IMG/VR virus record: IMGVR_UViG_3300028610_001866
Location: 1-31,155 of that record
Strand: one strand, 5' to 3'
Source of the DNA: a virus
DNA: 31,155 bases
Below are positions 1-7,090 of the stretch, in pieces. Positions within the stretch are counted from its first letter, which is position 1. Each line of letters starts with the position of its first letter. Both the position numbers and the translations under genes were made by a program. Under the pieces are notes generated by a model. The model did no database searches. It saw only the letters and a program-made list of their open reading frames with translations, and was not told the origin of the DNA.

Positions 1-1
1 G

Positions 2-1159
2 ATGATTGACTTCAAGGGTCAGTTCGTTTCTTGGACTGACTCGCGTATTCGACTGGTTTCGGGGGCGACGGTTGTGTGCAAGGGAATTACGGCGAAGTTT
101 CGAGGGATGAAAGAAGGGGGGCGCCGTCCCGATGCGTTGGTGCTCGACGATCCGCAAGACGAAGATGACATTTTGACTTATTATCGCCGCGAAAAAGTGA
201 ACCGCCGTTTTCGAAAAACGATTATGAATCTTGGCGGTCGCGAGTGTGACATCATTGCCGAAGGTAATCTGATGCACAAAGAGTCGTTGCTCTCGCAACT
301 CGTCAAGGATCATCGCGTTTGGGATGGCAAATTGTACAAGGCTGAGAATCTCCCGCCGAAAGCTGAAGAGGCAATGTTCAAGATCGGTAATCTCAAGCAG
401 GATGGTCAACCATTATGGCCGGAAGGCTGGACAATGGAAAGGCTCGCGCGCAAGAAATTGGAGATCGGGCGCCATTATGCAATCGAATTCTTGAACGAAG
501 ACCGGGGTGACGAAGAGAAGATATACAACACAGGCGCTTTCATGAGGTTTGACAGGCGACAATTAAAGCTCTCGGGCTTTCGCTTGGTCGCCTTTTGGGA
601 TGGTGCGACGGGGAAGAAGGAAGCGAAAGATCCTGATTTCGCGAGCATCGCGGTCGTCGCGACGCGCACGCTCACGGGCAAGCAGTACGGGGCTTGGTTG
701 AACGCGATCAAAGTGCCTGTCGATCCTGAGCGCGTGCGCATGTATAACGACTCACCTCAGCGGTTCTATTTTGTGCTCGATTGTTTTTTGAAAAGGTGCA
801 CGCCACAGATCCAAATTGATGCGGCGCTCGACTTGCTCGAACGTTACCCGATTGAGACGCTGTACTTTGAAGACAACGGGGCTTGGTCGATACTCGTGCC
901 CGAGATCAAAAGCCGGGCGGCTGAGAGAGGCGTGTCGGTTCCGCTCAAGCAATTCAATCAGTCGAAGAATAAAGCTCAGCGGATCATGAATGCCGAGCCC
1001 GTGATTCACAACCGAACGTTTTTTGCGAAGCAATTGCACCCTCTCGTGTTGGCTCAGTTTGGAGATTTTCCGCTCGGGCATGACGACGCGCCTGATTCGA
1101 TCATCGCGGTCGTTGAGCAATTCGAGAAAACCGGGCGCCGTATCATGGGTTTCGTGTAG
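2..1159 (+). CDS. terL: Terminase large subunit, C-terminal part (5' truncated by window)
   Basis: This is the ATPase/nuclease motor subunit that translocates DNA into the prohead and cuts it. The frame is open to the window edge, and the visible ATG at base 2 is probably internal because Walker A is missing. Counting from it, the Walker B strand is ALVLDD (residues 45-50). The RNase H-like nuclease fold has acidic residues at FWDG (D200), LYFED (E290/D291) and GHDDAPDS (D361, D362, D365), in the order and spacing expected of TerL nucleases. In known families Walker B and catalytic Glu drive ATP hydrolysis and the Asp triad binds two metal ions. It is followed after 9 bases by a small membrane protein. 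No small terminase is visible; it would lie upstream. The assignment is confident, but the packaging type (cos or headful) cannot be told. Confidence 0.9.
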   Translation: MIDFKGQFVSWTDSRIRLVSGATVVCKGITAKFRGMKEGGRRPDALVLDDPQDEDDILTYYRREKVNRRFRKTIMNLGGRECDIIAEGNLMHKESLLSQLVKDHRVWDGKLYKAENLPPKAEEAMFKIGNLKQDGQPLWPEGWTMERLARKKLEIGRHYAIEFLNEDRGDEEKIYNTGAFMRFDRRQLKLSGFRLVAFWDGATGKKEAKDPDFASIAVVATRTLTGKQYGAWLNAIKVPVDPERVRMYNDSPQRFYFVLDCFLKRCTPQIQIDAALDLLERYPIETLYFEDNGAWSILVPEIKSRAAERGVSVPLKQFNQSKNKAQRIMNAEPVIHNRTFFAKQLHPLVLAQFGDFPLGHDDAPDSIIAVVEQFEKTGRRIMGFV

Positions 1160-1162
1160 AAT
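1157..1162 (+). promoter_or_regulatory. -10-like hexamer TAGAAT, possible leaderless promoter
   Basis: TAGAAT overlaps the terminase stop codon and ends exactly 6 bases before the ATG at 1169. No Shine-Dalgarno precedes that ATG. The same -10/6 nt/ATG geometry recurs upstream of 2292 and 9322 and, on the minus strand, of 5717. No convincing -35 is visible. The call rests on the recurrence. Confidence 0.35.
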
Positions 1163-1168
1163 ATTGGG

Positions 1169-1471
1169 ATGAAACAAATACAGGTCGACGAGTCTCAAGG
1201 CACGGTCAAGCACATCGTCGAGAGGTTCGGTTTGCACTTCGGGCTCGCGGTGATGGTCTTCGCACTCGCACTTATATTTGTTCGATGGCTCATGGTTGCG
1301 ACTCCAGCATACGCCGACGACATCTTCGCGGCGGTGCTCGTGTTCGCAATCACGGCGCCTCGTGAAGCATTTGATGTTGCTCGGGGGCAACCCGTCAAGA
1401 AGGTTATTTACGATTATATCTCTTGGATCGCGGGCGCGATTTTCGCGCTTTTCTTACTCAAGCTGATCTGA
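1169..1471 (+). CDS. Small membrane protein, three hydrophobic segments
   Basis: A 100-residue protein with hydrophobic stretches at about residues 22-44, 51-63 and 83-100, so an inner-membrane protein is likely. The first segment starts after a polar N-terminus (KQIQVDESQ) and ends in RW. The short loop APREAFDVARGQP carries charges. Size and segment number fit a holin, but no lysin gene lies nearby and many small phage membrane proteins look alike, so a holin role is only one possibility. The ATG follows the terminase stop closely, has no Shine-Dalgarno, and sits 6 bases after TAGAAT, suggesting its own leaderless transcript. Confidence 0.65.
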   Translation: MKQIQVDESQGTVKHIVERFGLHFGLAVMVFALALIFVRWLMVATPAYADDIFAAVLVFAITAPREAFDVARGQPVKKVIYDYISWIAGAIFALFLLKLI

Positions 1472-1487
1472 GAGAAGAGGTGAAGCA

Positions 1488-2267
1488 ATGAAGATTATTT
1501 GGATGCGTCAACACAAAGGTAAGGGTGACACTATCGACAACCCGATTGTGATCCCACGATCTCTGCATTTGAAAGTCGAATATGAGGGTGATCGACCGAA
1601 AGAGGCTTTTCATCTGCGATGGGGGGGAACATGGATCAAACCACATTACAGCGTTGCGTCTAACTACCCGTGGCGTTGGTACGGTTTGGACGGCGGCGGG
1701 CATACTCCATTTTGCGGTGTGCCGTCGTTGAAAGAAGAAGAGGGGCACGGGATCATTCAGATCACGGCTTGGACAGAGTCTCGCAGTGGGAAAGGCAACC
1801 AAGTTAGTCGAAGATTCTTTGTCAGGAATCTGACTGCGGTTGAACGGAAAGCTGCGAAAAATGCGCGATGGGCGACTCTTCAAAGAGAAGTGGCATCGGG
1901 TCGAGGCGCTCGTTCAGTGAGATGTTCAGACGGTCGGATCACTTCGAGCCTAGTATGGATCATGCTGTTAAAGGAATTTCACGGTACGATCATCACGAAA
2001 ACGATGTTCGGCGGGCATAGATTCAGCGGCACTGTCGGTCAGTTCGCTGACGAGGTGTTATGGGCGGTCGATTTTTTGGAAAAGAAATTGGAGAACCCCG
2101 ACTATGATCCGGTTGAACCCGACGAACCTGACGAGCCTGATGAGCCTGATGAGCCTAAAGATCTCCCATTCACAAACGGTGAAGGTGTTAAGCTGAAAGA
2201 CATCGCCTTTGTTGTTGTGGAAGTTGATCAAGAAGAGAAAACATTGAAGCTTATTCAGGTGATTTGA
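1488..2267 (+). CDS. Unknown protein with beta-rich N-terminus and acidic Pro-Asp-Glu repeat
   Basis: A 259-residue protein not recognised as any known family. Residues about 1-115 read as alternating beta strands with many aromatics (RWGGTWIK, YPWRWYGLDGGG, HGIIQITAWTES, VSRRFFVRNL), resembling an Ig-like or jelly-roll sandwich; this is inference from pattern only. Residues about 125-200 are mixed alpha/beta. A low-complexity linker of DEP units (about residues 210-223) separates a short C-terminal strand-rich piece (AFVVVEVDQEEKTLKLIQVI). The start is an ATG preceded by AGAGGTGA. It lies between terminase and small genes, so a virion accessory protein is possible. Confidence 0.6.
   Translation: MKIIWMRQHKGKGDTIDNPIVIPRSLHLKVEYEGDRPKEAFHLRWGGTWIKPHYSVASNYPWRWYGLDGGGHTPFCGVPSLKEEEGHGIIQITAWTESRSGKGNQVSRRFFVRNLTAVERKAAKNARWATLQREVASGRGARSVRCSDGRITSSLVWIMLLKEFHGTIITKTMFGGHRFSGTVGQFADEVLWAVDFLEKKLENPDYDPVEPDEPDEPDEPDEPKDLPFTNGEGVKLKDIAFVVVEVDQEEKTLKLIQVI
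2121..2156 (+). repeat. Four tandem 9-base units encoding Asp-Glu-Pro
   Basis: Units GACGAACCT, GACGAGCCT, GATGAGCCT, GATGAGCCT are in frame within the 1488-2267 gene and vary only at synonymous positions. They encode an acidic, extended linker. Copy number could vary between relatives by slippage. Confidence 0.85.
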
Positions 2268-2276
2268 TCGCTCGCG

Positions 2277-2285
2277 GTGCATAAT
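2277..2285 (+). promoter_or_regulatory. Repeated phage promoter motif (copy A), GTGCATAAT
   Basis: GTGCATAATT matches the core also found at 5799, 9307 and 21941. The -10-like hexamer CATAAT (2280-2285) lies 6 bases before ATG 2292, which lacks a Shine-Dalgarno. It sits in a gene gap at the head of a block of small genes. No -35 box is shared among the four copies. Confidence 0.5.
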
Positions 2286-2291
2286 TCATGC

Positions 2292-2483
2292 ATGGCAAAA
2301 TACAAAGAGGTTCAATATCGACTTATCGTGCTCGATGCTATGCTCTCGAAGATCGAGAGTCATCATGGCATCGGGTGCGACTGTGCGACGTGTCTACCGA
2401 TCCTGACTGAGATAAATCATCTCAGAAGCGATCTAAGGCGTCGTAATAATTCACGAAGGTCAATACATGCGGTTGCTTGTTAA
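2292..2483 (+). CDS. Small CDCxxC-motif protein 1
   Basis: A 63-residue protein of unknown function. I chose ATG 2292 (MAKYKEVQYR) over an upstream in-frame codon because it falls 6 bases after the CATAAT promoter hexamer. The centre has GCDCATC followed by a helix rich in Leu and Arg (LTEINHLRSDLRRR). The next gene (2515-2715) has the same CDC-x-x-C-plus-helix plan, so the two are probably diverged paralogues. The closely spaced cysteines could bind a metal or form part of a zinc knuckle; that is inference. Confidence 0.6.
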   Translation: MAKYKEVQYRLIVLDAMLSKIESHHGIGCDCATCLPILTEINHLRSDLRRRNNSRRSIHAVAC

Positions 2484-2514
2484 AGTCGCGTGACGACGCA
2501 CTGAGGGGTCAGCA

Positions 2515-2715
2515 ATGCGGGCAAGTGTCATTCGGGCATCGGAACATTTGAGAGAACTAACTCACGACGTGATCAAGTCGGCGATCATCAACGGTGTTGA
2601 TCGGGGCGTGCTGCATTCTGCATTCTGTGATTGTGAGTCATGTATCGGGCTCAAGCGCAAGATCGCCGATGCAATCGAAGTGAAGATCAGGGCGGGGCTC
2701 AACACAATTGAGTGA
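2515..2715 (+). CDS. Small CDCxxC-motif protein 2
   Basis: A 66-residue protein of unknown function, started by ATG 2515 after GAGGGG. An N-terminal helix (ASEHLRELTHDVIKSAI) precedes HSAFCDCESC and a C-terminal amphipathic helix (KRKIADAIEVKIRAG). The motif and helix arrangement match the preceding gene, so tandem duplication is likely. No function can be assigned. Confidence 0.65.
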   Translation: MRASVIRASEHLRELTHDVIKSAIINGVDRGVLHSAFCDCESCIGLKRKIADAIEVKIRAGLNTIE

Positions 2716-2725
2716 GGTAAGCAAA

Positions 2726-3235
2726 ATGAATGAGAAGTTTACGAAACTATTCAAAGAGATTCGTATCGGGCTTGAATCACATTTCATTGCTTCAGTGATT
2801 CAGTACATCAATGATGATGGTCATTATCTGACAGTCAGAGTGCCCGCACTTTCGCAAAAAACAAAAGGCGTCGTTCGGGTGTTTCTCACATCGGACAAGG
2901 TGACAGAAATACCAATCAGGCGCATTGTCAAAGTTGAGCACGACGACCCGATATGGCAAGGCGTGCTCAACCTGATCTTGCATGAGTACAAGACATTCTT
3001 GCTCGAAGAAGGTGCACGGGAAATTGCCGAATTATTGGAACGTCCCGAAGAGTATAAAGAGCAGTTGAGAACGGAATTAAAGAACAAGACGCCGCCGCCG
3101 AGTCTTGCACCGCCTGATGAGTATTCCACAAATACGGGTGTTCCGCGTGACGTGGAACACGATGAGGCGCCGCCCGAGCCGCCCCCGAATCTAGTGTTCA
3201 AAGGTAACAAAGAGGTAAGCAAAGATGAAAAATAG
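2726..3235 (+). CDS. Hypothetical protein with proline-rich acidic tail
   Basis: A 169-residue protein from ATG 2726, preceded by GAGGTAAG, which favours this start over an in-frame TTG at 2708. Residues about 8-75 look like a small beta-barrel (IASVIQYI, YLTVRVPAL, VVRVFLTS, IRRIVKV), followed by helical LLEEGAREIAELLE. The last 50 residues are rich in Pro, Glu and Asp (PPPSLAPPDEY, EAPPEPPPN) and probably disordered. Its 3' end overlaps the epimerase gene by 11 bases, and that gene's Shine-Dalgarno (AAGAGGTAAG) is inside it, so the two are probably translationally coupled. The family is not recognised. Confidence 0.65.
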   Translation: MNEKFTKLFKEIRIGLESHFIASVIQYINDDGHYLTVRVPALSQKTKGVVRVFLTSDKVTEIPIRRIVKVEHDDPIWQGVLNLILHEYKTFLLEEGAREIAELLERPEEYKEQLRTELKNKTPPPSLAPPDEYSTNTGVPRDVEHDEAPPEPPPNLVFKGNKEVSKDEK

Positions 3236-4136
3236 ACGGGTGATAGTGACAGGGGGTTCGGGTTTTATCGGCTCGCATTTGTGCGAACGATTACTTGAGC
3301 ACGAGTTCAAGGTGCTCAACGTCGACAGGCGAGTATTATCTCACCCTCCGGTCGGTAATTATTCATCGGTATATTGTGACATTACCGTGCCCGGTGCGGT
3401 GCTAAATGTTGCACGTGAGTTCGACCCCGGTGTGATCTTTCACCTTGCGGCGCTCGCGGGGGTCTTGCCGGGGGAAGAATCGCCCGAAGAATACAACCGC
3501 GTTAATATCACAGGCACCGCGCGAGTTGTCGAGGCGGCGTTGAATTGTCGAAGCAAATTGATTTTCGCCTCGTCGTCATCGGTATATGGTGACGGTCCTG
3601 AAGAGTTGCCGGTTCATGAGAAGTCGAAGGTCAACCCGTTGTCGCATTATGCGCGAACGAAGTTCTTCGGGGAATCGCTTGTGACTGATGCCGGGCTCAC
3701 AGATTGGACGGTCGCGAGACTGTTCACCGTGTATGGACCGCGACAGCGTCAAGACATGTTCATCACGAAGGCGGTACGCACGATACTCTTGAATCAAGAG
3801 AACGTAATTACATTGAGATCGCCGACGAGTCTTCGAGATTACACGCATGTCTCGAATACGGTCGACGGGCTCATGTGTTGTTTGGCGACATGCAACAATG
3901 TTTTCAATATCGGCACGGGCGACCCGGTGCCATTGTTCAGGGTCTTGCGTATCATCGAAGACGCGCTCGGGGAAAAGCCGAAGAAGGTAATCATCGAGAA
4001 GATGACAAACGTCGAGCCTCAAGTTACGTGCGCTGACATCGGGAGCATCGCCGGATATGGTTACGTGCCGACACGGAAATTTGAAAACGGGATTCGAAAT
4101 TTCATCGAGGGAATAAAAACATCATGGCGACAGTGA
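3225..4136 (+). CDS. NAD(P)-dependent sugar epimerase/dehydratase (extended SDR)
   Basis: A 303-residue enzyme acting on nucleotide sugars. The N-terminal Rossmann motif is TGGSGFIG (residues 9-16), followed by an acidic dinucleotide-binding strand end (NVDRR). FASSSSVYG contains the conserved Ser/Thr active-site strand, and YARTK gives the YxxxK catalytic pair. DYTHVSNTVDG and FNIGTGDPV match the C-terminal substrate region of UDP-glucose 4-epimerase-like enzymes. Family and fold are clear; the substrate is not. It is the first gene of the glycan block 3225-5300, coupled to the methyltransferase at 4124 by a 13-base overlap. A second, distinct SDR is encoded at 27750-28754. Confidence 0.88.
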   Translation: MKNRRVIVTGGSGFIGSHLCERLLEHEFKVLNVDRRVLSHPPVGNYSSVYCDITVPGAVLNVAREFDPGVIFHLAALAGVLPGEESPEEYNRVNITGTARVVEAALNCRSKLIFASSSSVYGDGPEELPVHEKSKVNPLSHYARTKFFGESLVTDAGLTDWTVARLFTVYGPRQRQDMFITKAVRTILLNQENVITLRSPTSLRDYTHVSNTVDGLMCCLATCNNVFNIGTGDPVPLFRVLRIIEDALGEKPKKVIIEKMTNVEPQVTCADIGSIAGYGYVPTRKFENGIRNFIEGIKTSWRQ

Positions 4137-4654
4137 CTCTCGCGAGAACAGAATCAAACAAGTGGATTCGGAAGCATGCGCACGGCATCACGGGTAAGGT
4201 GCTCTCGCTCGGTTCGGGTTCGGATCTCGACAACGAAGGCGGGAAGTATCGCGATTATTTTTTCAATGCGGAGTCATACTCGACTTCAGATATCAGTTCG
4301 ACGGCGCCCGCACAATACGTGCTTGATGTGCGTGACATGTCAACGGTTGTATGCGGGTATTATGATTGCATTTTCGCCGCCGGGCTTCTCGAACACGTCG
4401 ACGATATGTTCAGGGCGATGCGTGAGATCAATCGAATCATGAAAACGGGCGGGGTGATCCTGACGGGCATGCCGTTCGGGTATCGAATTCACCGGGCGCC
4501 TCAAGACTATTGGCGGGCAACAATTCATGGTATGAGGTACTTGCTTGAGGGCTTCGGCTTCGAGGTTGTTGAGATGATTACGGTGCCCGGTGTATACAAA
4601 GATTTTCCGGCGGCATATTGGGTGAGGGGAACAAAGATCGAAGAGGCGAGATAG
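4124..4654 (+). CDS. Class I SAM-dependent methyltransferase
   Basis: A 176-residue Methyltransf_11-type enzyme. Motif I appears as KVLSLGSGSDLD (about residues 24-35), an acidic strand follows (YSTSDISST), then DVRDM, and the motif IV region YDCIFAAGLLEHVDD precedes the helix MFRAMREINRIMKTGGVILTGMP, typical of this family. The C-terminal FGFEVVEM and MRYLLEGFGFEV are also typical. The substrate is probably a sugar or glycan precursor because it sits between a sugar epimerase and an FkbM methyltransferase, but this is inference. The start overlaps the epimerase by 13 bases and the next gene begins 2 bases after its stop. Confidence 0.85.
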   Translation: MATVTLARTESNKWIRKHAHGITGKVLSLGSGSDLDNEGGKYRDYFFNAESYSTSDISSTAPAQYVLDVRDMSTVVCGYYDCIFAAGLLEHVDDMFRAMREINRIMKTGGVILTGMPFGYRIHRAPQDYWRATIHGMRYLLEGFGFEVVEMITVPGVYKDFPAAYWVRGTKIEEAR

Positions 4655-4655
4655 C

Positions 4656-5300
4656 ATGAAGAAAGAAGACACAGAATTGCTCACTCAGTTAGACGGCTTT
4701 GAGCCTGATCTCGTGTTCGATATCGGGGCGAATCAAGGCGAGTCTATTGTGCGCTTCAAGGCGCTTTGGCCCGACACGCGGATCGAGAGCTTTGAGCCGC
4801 GCCTGTCAGCGTATTCGCAACTTGTCATTGTTGGGAAACAGTACGAAGGTGTGAGGTGTAATTGTTACGGGCTCGGAGATTACAACGGTACGCACGTGAT
4901 CAACGAGATCCTCGACAAGAACGGCTTCGGCGGTCGCTCGTCGATTCTCGATCACAAGATCTTGCCCGCCGGGCATACGACGACAAAAGAGGTGATGACG
5001 CTGTTCAGACTCGATGACATTATAGAAGACATGCCGAGCTTCAAGAGGCTCTTCATCAAGATCGATGTTGAGGGGTATGCAAAGCACGTGATCGACGGTG
5101 CGAGTGAAACGATCCGGCGCGCGTACGCATGTCTCATTGAGGTCAATCTCAATGACAAGTATGATTATGATCAAACAATGACTTATGAGGTGCGCGAGCG
5201 AATGACAAAGCTCGACTTCGAGTTCTTGGGGCTGACGCGCAAAGTCATCTCGGGGGTGCCATTATGGCAAGACGAACTTTGGATCAATTCGAAGGGATAA
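4656..5300 (+). CDS. FkbM-family methyltransferase
   Basis: A 214-residue O-methyltransferase of the FkbM type. DLVFDIGANQGES (residues about 19-31) is motif I, RIESFEPR the acidic end of beta-2, and RLFIKIDVEGYAKHVIDGA the FkbM signature IKIDVEG. The C-terminal strands include CLIEVNLND and FEFLGLTRKV. Members often methylate sugars in surface glycans, and the neighbouring epimerase and methyltransferase support that role. The start is ATG 4656, preceded by GAAGAGGCGAGATAGC. It is the last gene of the first glycan block, and a terminator for the opposite strand lies just beyond. Confidence 0.88.
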   Translation: MKKEDTELLTQLDGFEPDLVFDIGANQGESIVRFKALWPDTRIESFEPRLSAYSQLVIVGKQYEGVRCNCYGLGDYNGTHVINEILDKNGFGGRSSILDHKILPAGHTTTKEVMTLFRLDDIIEDMPSFKRLFIKIDVEGYAKHVIDGASETIRRAYACLIEVNLNDKYDYDQTMTYEVRERMTKLDFEFLGLTRKVISGVPLWQDELWINSKG

Positions 5301-5305
5301 AAGAA

Positions 5306-5327
5306 AAGCCCCGGTTTGCCGGGGCTT
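5306..5327 (-). terminator. Rho-independent terminator of the minus-strand gene
   Basis: A 9-bp GC-rich stem (AAGCCCCGG / CCGGGGCTT) with a 4-base TTTG loop. On the minus strand it is followed by TTTTCTTTTA, a good U-tract; on the plus strand only GGTG follows. It lies 6 bases past the stop of the minus-strand gene and also separates it from the convergent glycan block. Confidence 0.85.
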
Positions 5328-5333
5328 GGTGAC

Positions 5334-5717
5334 TCAGGTCAAGTACGCGAGGCACTCATACCGCTTGCTTGCCATCTTGTACCAAGTCAGGCGAAGAGCG
5401 GTGTTCTCGAAGGGAGTGTAAGTCAGAAAGTCTTCGAGGGTGCCCGAGTGAGGAGTGACACTCCAAGCATGCCCATACTCGAAGACCGCTTCACCCGACT
5501 CACCGCACAACAGGCAACTGAGAGGAGTGCCGTCTTCTTGCAACAGAACAAGACCATAAGCGCGGAGAAGATCTTCTATCTCTTCAAGCGGTATGTCAGT
5601 GAAATAAGTCGGCTTCATCAGGGCATAAAGTTCTTTAGCAACCGGGGCTTTCTGTTTGGCAGTGAAGAAGGTCTCGGTGCGGGGGGCGGCGGGGGTCGTT
5701 GTTTGTTTCATCATCAT
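5334..5717 (-). CDS. Unknown minus-strand accessory (moron-like) protein
   Basis: A 127-residue protein of unknown function, the only clear minus-strand gene in the window. The start chosen is the first of three consecutive ATGs (MMMKQTTTPAAPR), lying 6 bases after a TACCAT hexamer; an earlier in-frame ATG at 5735 would fall inside that promoter. The sequence has a polar N-terminus, a helix (AKELYALMKPTYFTD), LEEIEDLLRAYGLVLL, a CLLC pair, and aromatic C-terminal strands. Codons such as GCC, ACC, CGC and CTG are prominent, unlike the CGA/GGG-rich neighbours, which suggests recent acquisition. It has its own terminator and probable promoter, the layout of a lysogenic-conversion or anti-defence moron, but no family is recognised. 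Confidence 0.7.
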   Translation of the reverse strand: MMMKQTTTPAAPRTETFFTAKQKAPVAKELYALMKPTYFTDIPLEEIEDLLRAYGLVLLQEDGTPLSCLLCGESGEAVFEYGHAWSVTPHSGTLEDFLTYTPFENTALRLTWYKMASKRYECLAYLT

Positions 5718-5723
5718 GATGCT

Positions 5724-5752
5724 ATGGTAAACCATGCGGGCGAGAAAGTAAA
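5724..5752 (-). promoter_or_regulatory. Promoter for the minus-strand gene
   Basis: On the minus strand, TTTACT (5747-5752) and TACCAT (5724-5729) are separated by 17 bases, and TACCAT ends 6 bases before ATG 5717. There is no Shine-Dalgarno, consistent with a leaderless mRNA. A short inverted repeat (ATGGT-tt-ACCAT) overlaps the -10 region. Confidence 0.5.
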
Positions 5753-5766
5753 GTGATATGTATCAC
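5753..5766. promoter_or_regulatory. Operator-like palindrome GTGATA-TG-TATCAC
   Basis: A perfect 6-bp inverted repeat with a 2-base centre, directly upstream of the minus-strand -35 and about 45 bases before the plus-strand promoter copy B. Position in a divergent promoter region and half-site sequence resemble operators of phage repressors; the binding protein is unknown. Confidence 0.45.
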
Positions 5767-5798
5767 ATTTTTCGCCTAAAATGAAAAAAAGTCGCACG

Positions 5799-5818
5799 GT
5801 GCATAATTAAGACGAGAG
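5799..5818 (+). promoter_or_regulatory. Repeated phage promoter motif (copy B)
   Basis: GTGCATAATTAAGACGAGAG is identical over 20 bases to the copy at 21941-21960. The -10-like CATAAT is at 5802-5807. The downstream gene (5841) has a leader with a good Shine-Dalgarno (GAAAGGGGTAAAG), so this copy gives a leadered mRNA. It opens the long block of small genes. Confidence 0.55.
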
Positions 5819-5840
5819 AAAATTTGAAAGGGGTAAAGCA

Positions 5841-6299
5841 ATGAACGAGGAAAGAAAGATTTACGAGAGGGGCACGATGGTACTCATATACCGGAATGAT
5901 CGGTATTACGAGGGTGTGATATTCGACGGGCCGAACGGTGCGGGCAAATACTATGTTGAGTTTGAAAAAGACGTTCGCGATCTTGTGCATGTCAGTGAGA
6001 TATTCGGCGAGATCAGCGATTCGGGTTTAGATCTCAAGACAGAGATCGAAGTCATCTTGCCGCAGAGCGCCGAGCCGTATCGAGACAAATTCGAAGATGA
6101 TGCATTTCTCGACAACTCGTACACCGAGTTCGGGCAGTGGGTTGACTTGCTCGTGATAAGATCATATCAACGAGTATTTGACGCAGATCGGTTGAAAGAT
6201 CTTCACACCGCTCAGGTGTATGTTGATTTGATGCAAGCGAAATTACTTGCCGAACGAGAACTTATTTCGAGGTTGATTGATGAATCGCCGGGACATTGA
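5841..6299 (+). CDS. Hypothetical protein with Tudor/SH3-like N-terminal barrel
   Basis: A 152-residue protein. Residues about 10-55 form five predicted strands (GTMVLIYRN, YYEGVIFDGP, KYYVEFEK, RDLVHVSEIF) in the pattern of Agenet/Tudor or SH3-like domains, where an aromatic-rich barrel precedes a val-his-x-x-x-ile strand. The C-terminal half is helical (YTEFGQWVDLLVIRSYQRVFDAD, VYVDLMQAKLLAERELISRLID). Fold-level resemblance is inference; function is unknown. It starts at ATG 5841 after GAAAGGGGTAAAGC and overlaps the next gene by 20 bases. Confidence 0.6.
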   Translation: MNEERKIYERGTMVLIYRNDRYYEGVIFDGPNGAGKYYVEFEKDVRDLVHVSEIFGEISDSGLDLKTEIEVILPQSAEPYRDKFEDDAFLDNSYTEFGQWVDLLVIRSYQRVFDADRLKDLHTAQVYVDLMQAKLLAERELISRLIDESPGH

Positions 6300-6780
6300 T
6301 TTCGCCATTTTTGGCAAACAGGGTTCAGGATTGAGAACGCTTGCAAGTGCGCTCGGCGGGCACAGCAAGCTCACGGTAAACACTGATGGGCTTGACGGTA
6401 TTAAGAATTCGCGAACGTATGGTGACGGTGAGGTGCGCGGCACAGTCATTGAGTACAAGCGGTCACACATGCTCTTTACGGCATTGCCGCCACGTGTGAT
6501 ACACCTGACGCGCATACCGTACAACAACGCGAGAGAGATGCTTGCGATACAGTCGAGCACTGAGCCAAAAGAATGGGAGATCAACGCAACATCGAAGAGG
6601 ATACTCTTTCAACAAATGGAATACAGGCGCAAGCTTGACAAGCGTAAAGGTGTTGAGATTCACGAGGTTTGTTTTGAGGATCTCGACCCGTTGAACCGAA
6701 GCATCAATGAAGCATTGACTGACTTCTTATTTGTGCACTTTCAGATACTCAAAGTGAGGCGGTTAAAAGATGAGTGGTAA
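6280..6780 (+). CDS. Sulfotransferase-like protein
   Basis: A 166-residue protein. FAIFGKQGSGLRTLASALGG (residues about 9-28) resembles the 5'-phosphosulfate-binding loop of PAPS sulfotransferases, a strand-loop-helix with GSG followed by T and Leu. RVIHLTRIPYNNAREMLAIQ resembles the 3'-phosphate motif (hydrophobic-HLxRxP). VEIHEVCFEDLDPLNR and LTDFLFV match the family's YEDL and C-terminal Phe-Leu helix. The protein is shorter than typical members (about 250-300 residues). A plain P-loop NTPase is less likely because a GKT/S Walker A is absent. With glycan genes elsewhere in the window, sugar sulfation is plausible. ATG 6280 is chosen over TTG 6277. Confidence 0.45.
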   Translation: MNRRDIDFAIFGKQGSGLRTLASALGGHSKLTVNTDGLDGIKNSRTYGDGEVRGTVIEYKRSHMLFTALPPRVIHLTRIPYNNAREMLAIQSSTEPKEWEINATSKRILFQQMEYRRKLDKRKGVEIHEVCFEDLDPLNRSINEALTDFLFVHFQILKVRRLKDEW

Positions 6781-7090
6781 GATTTTAGATGCGCCTATAT
6801 ACGCTGACAAGGTTATCGGCGCCGGGCGCAAGACAAAGGCTTGGTTCAAAATCGGCGTCGAGAAAACTCGACTCGGTAAAATGATTCACGAGAAGCTGTT
6901 TGAAGATGAGAGCAAAGGGTACATTGTCTTTGAACATTGCGAAGCACGACAGAAGAGAGCAATTGCGACAGCGGTTGACAACACGAAAACAGACAGGGGT
7001 GAGGCTCTTGTGTTTGTGTGTCACAAATGTCACCGACGGGTGCCTGTATTGCCGCCGTTCAATTTCGATCTGAAGGTCGTCAAACGGTGA
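6770..7090 (+). CDS. Hypothetical protein with CxxC near C-terminus
   Basis: A 106-residue protein not recognised. The N-terminal half is basic and alpha/beta mixed. VFVCHKCHRRVPV (about residues 83-95) contains CxxCxxR and could be half of a zinc site; another Cys occurs in FEHCEARQKR. Its start overlaps the previous gene by 11 bases and its stop overlaps the next gene's GTG start (GTGA), so it is translationally coupled on both sides. Confidence 0.55.
   Translation: MSGKILDAPIYADKVIGAGRKTKAWFKIGVEKTRLGKMIHEKLFEDESKGYIVFEHCEARQKRAIATAVDNTKTDRGEALVFVCHKCHRRVPVLPPFNFDLKVVKR

Noticed and set aside
5316-5756. Plus-strand 146-residue frame opposite the minus-strand accessory gene
   Set aside because: It lacks a Shine-Dalgarno, has glycine runs and no domain-like pattern, and covers the minus-strand gene that has a terminator and promoter fitting its own ends.
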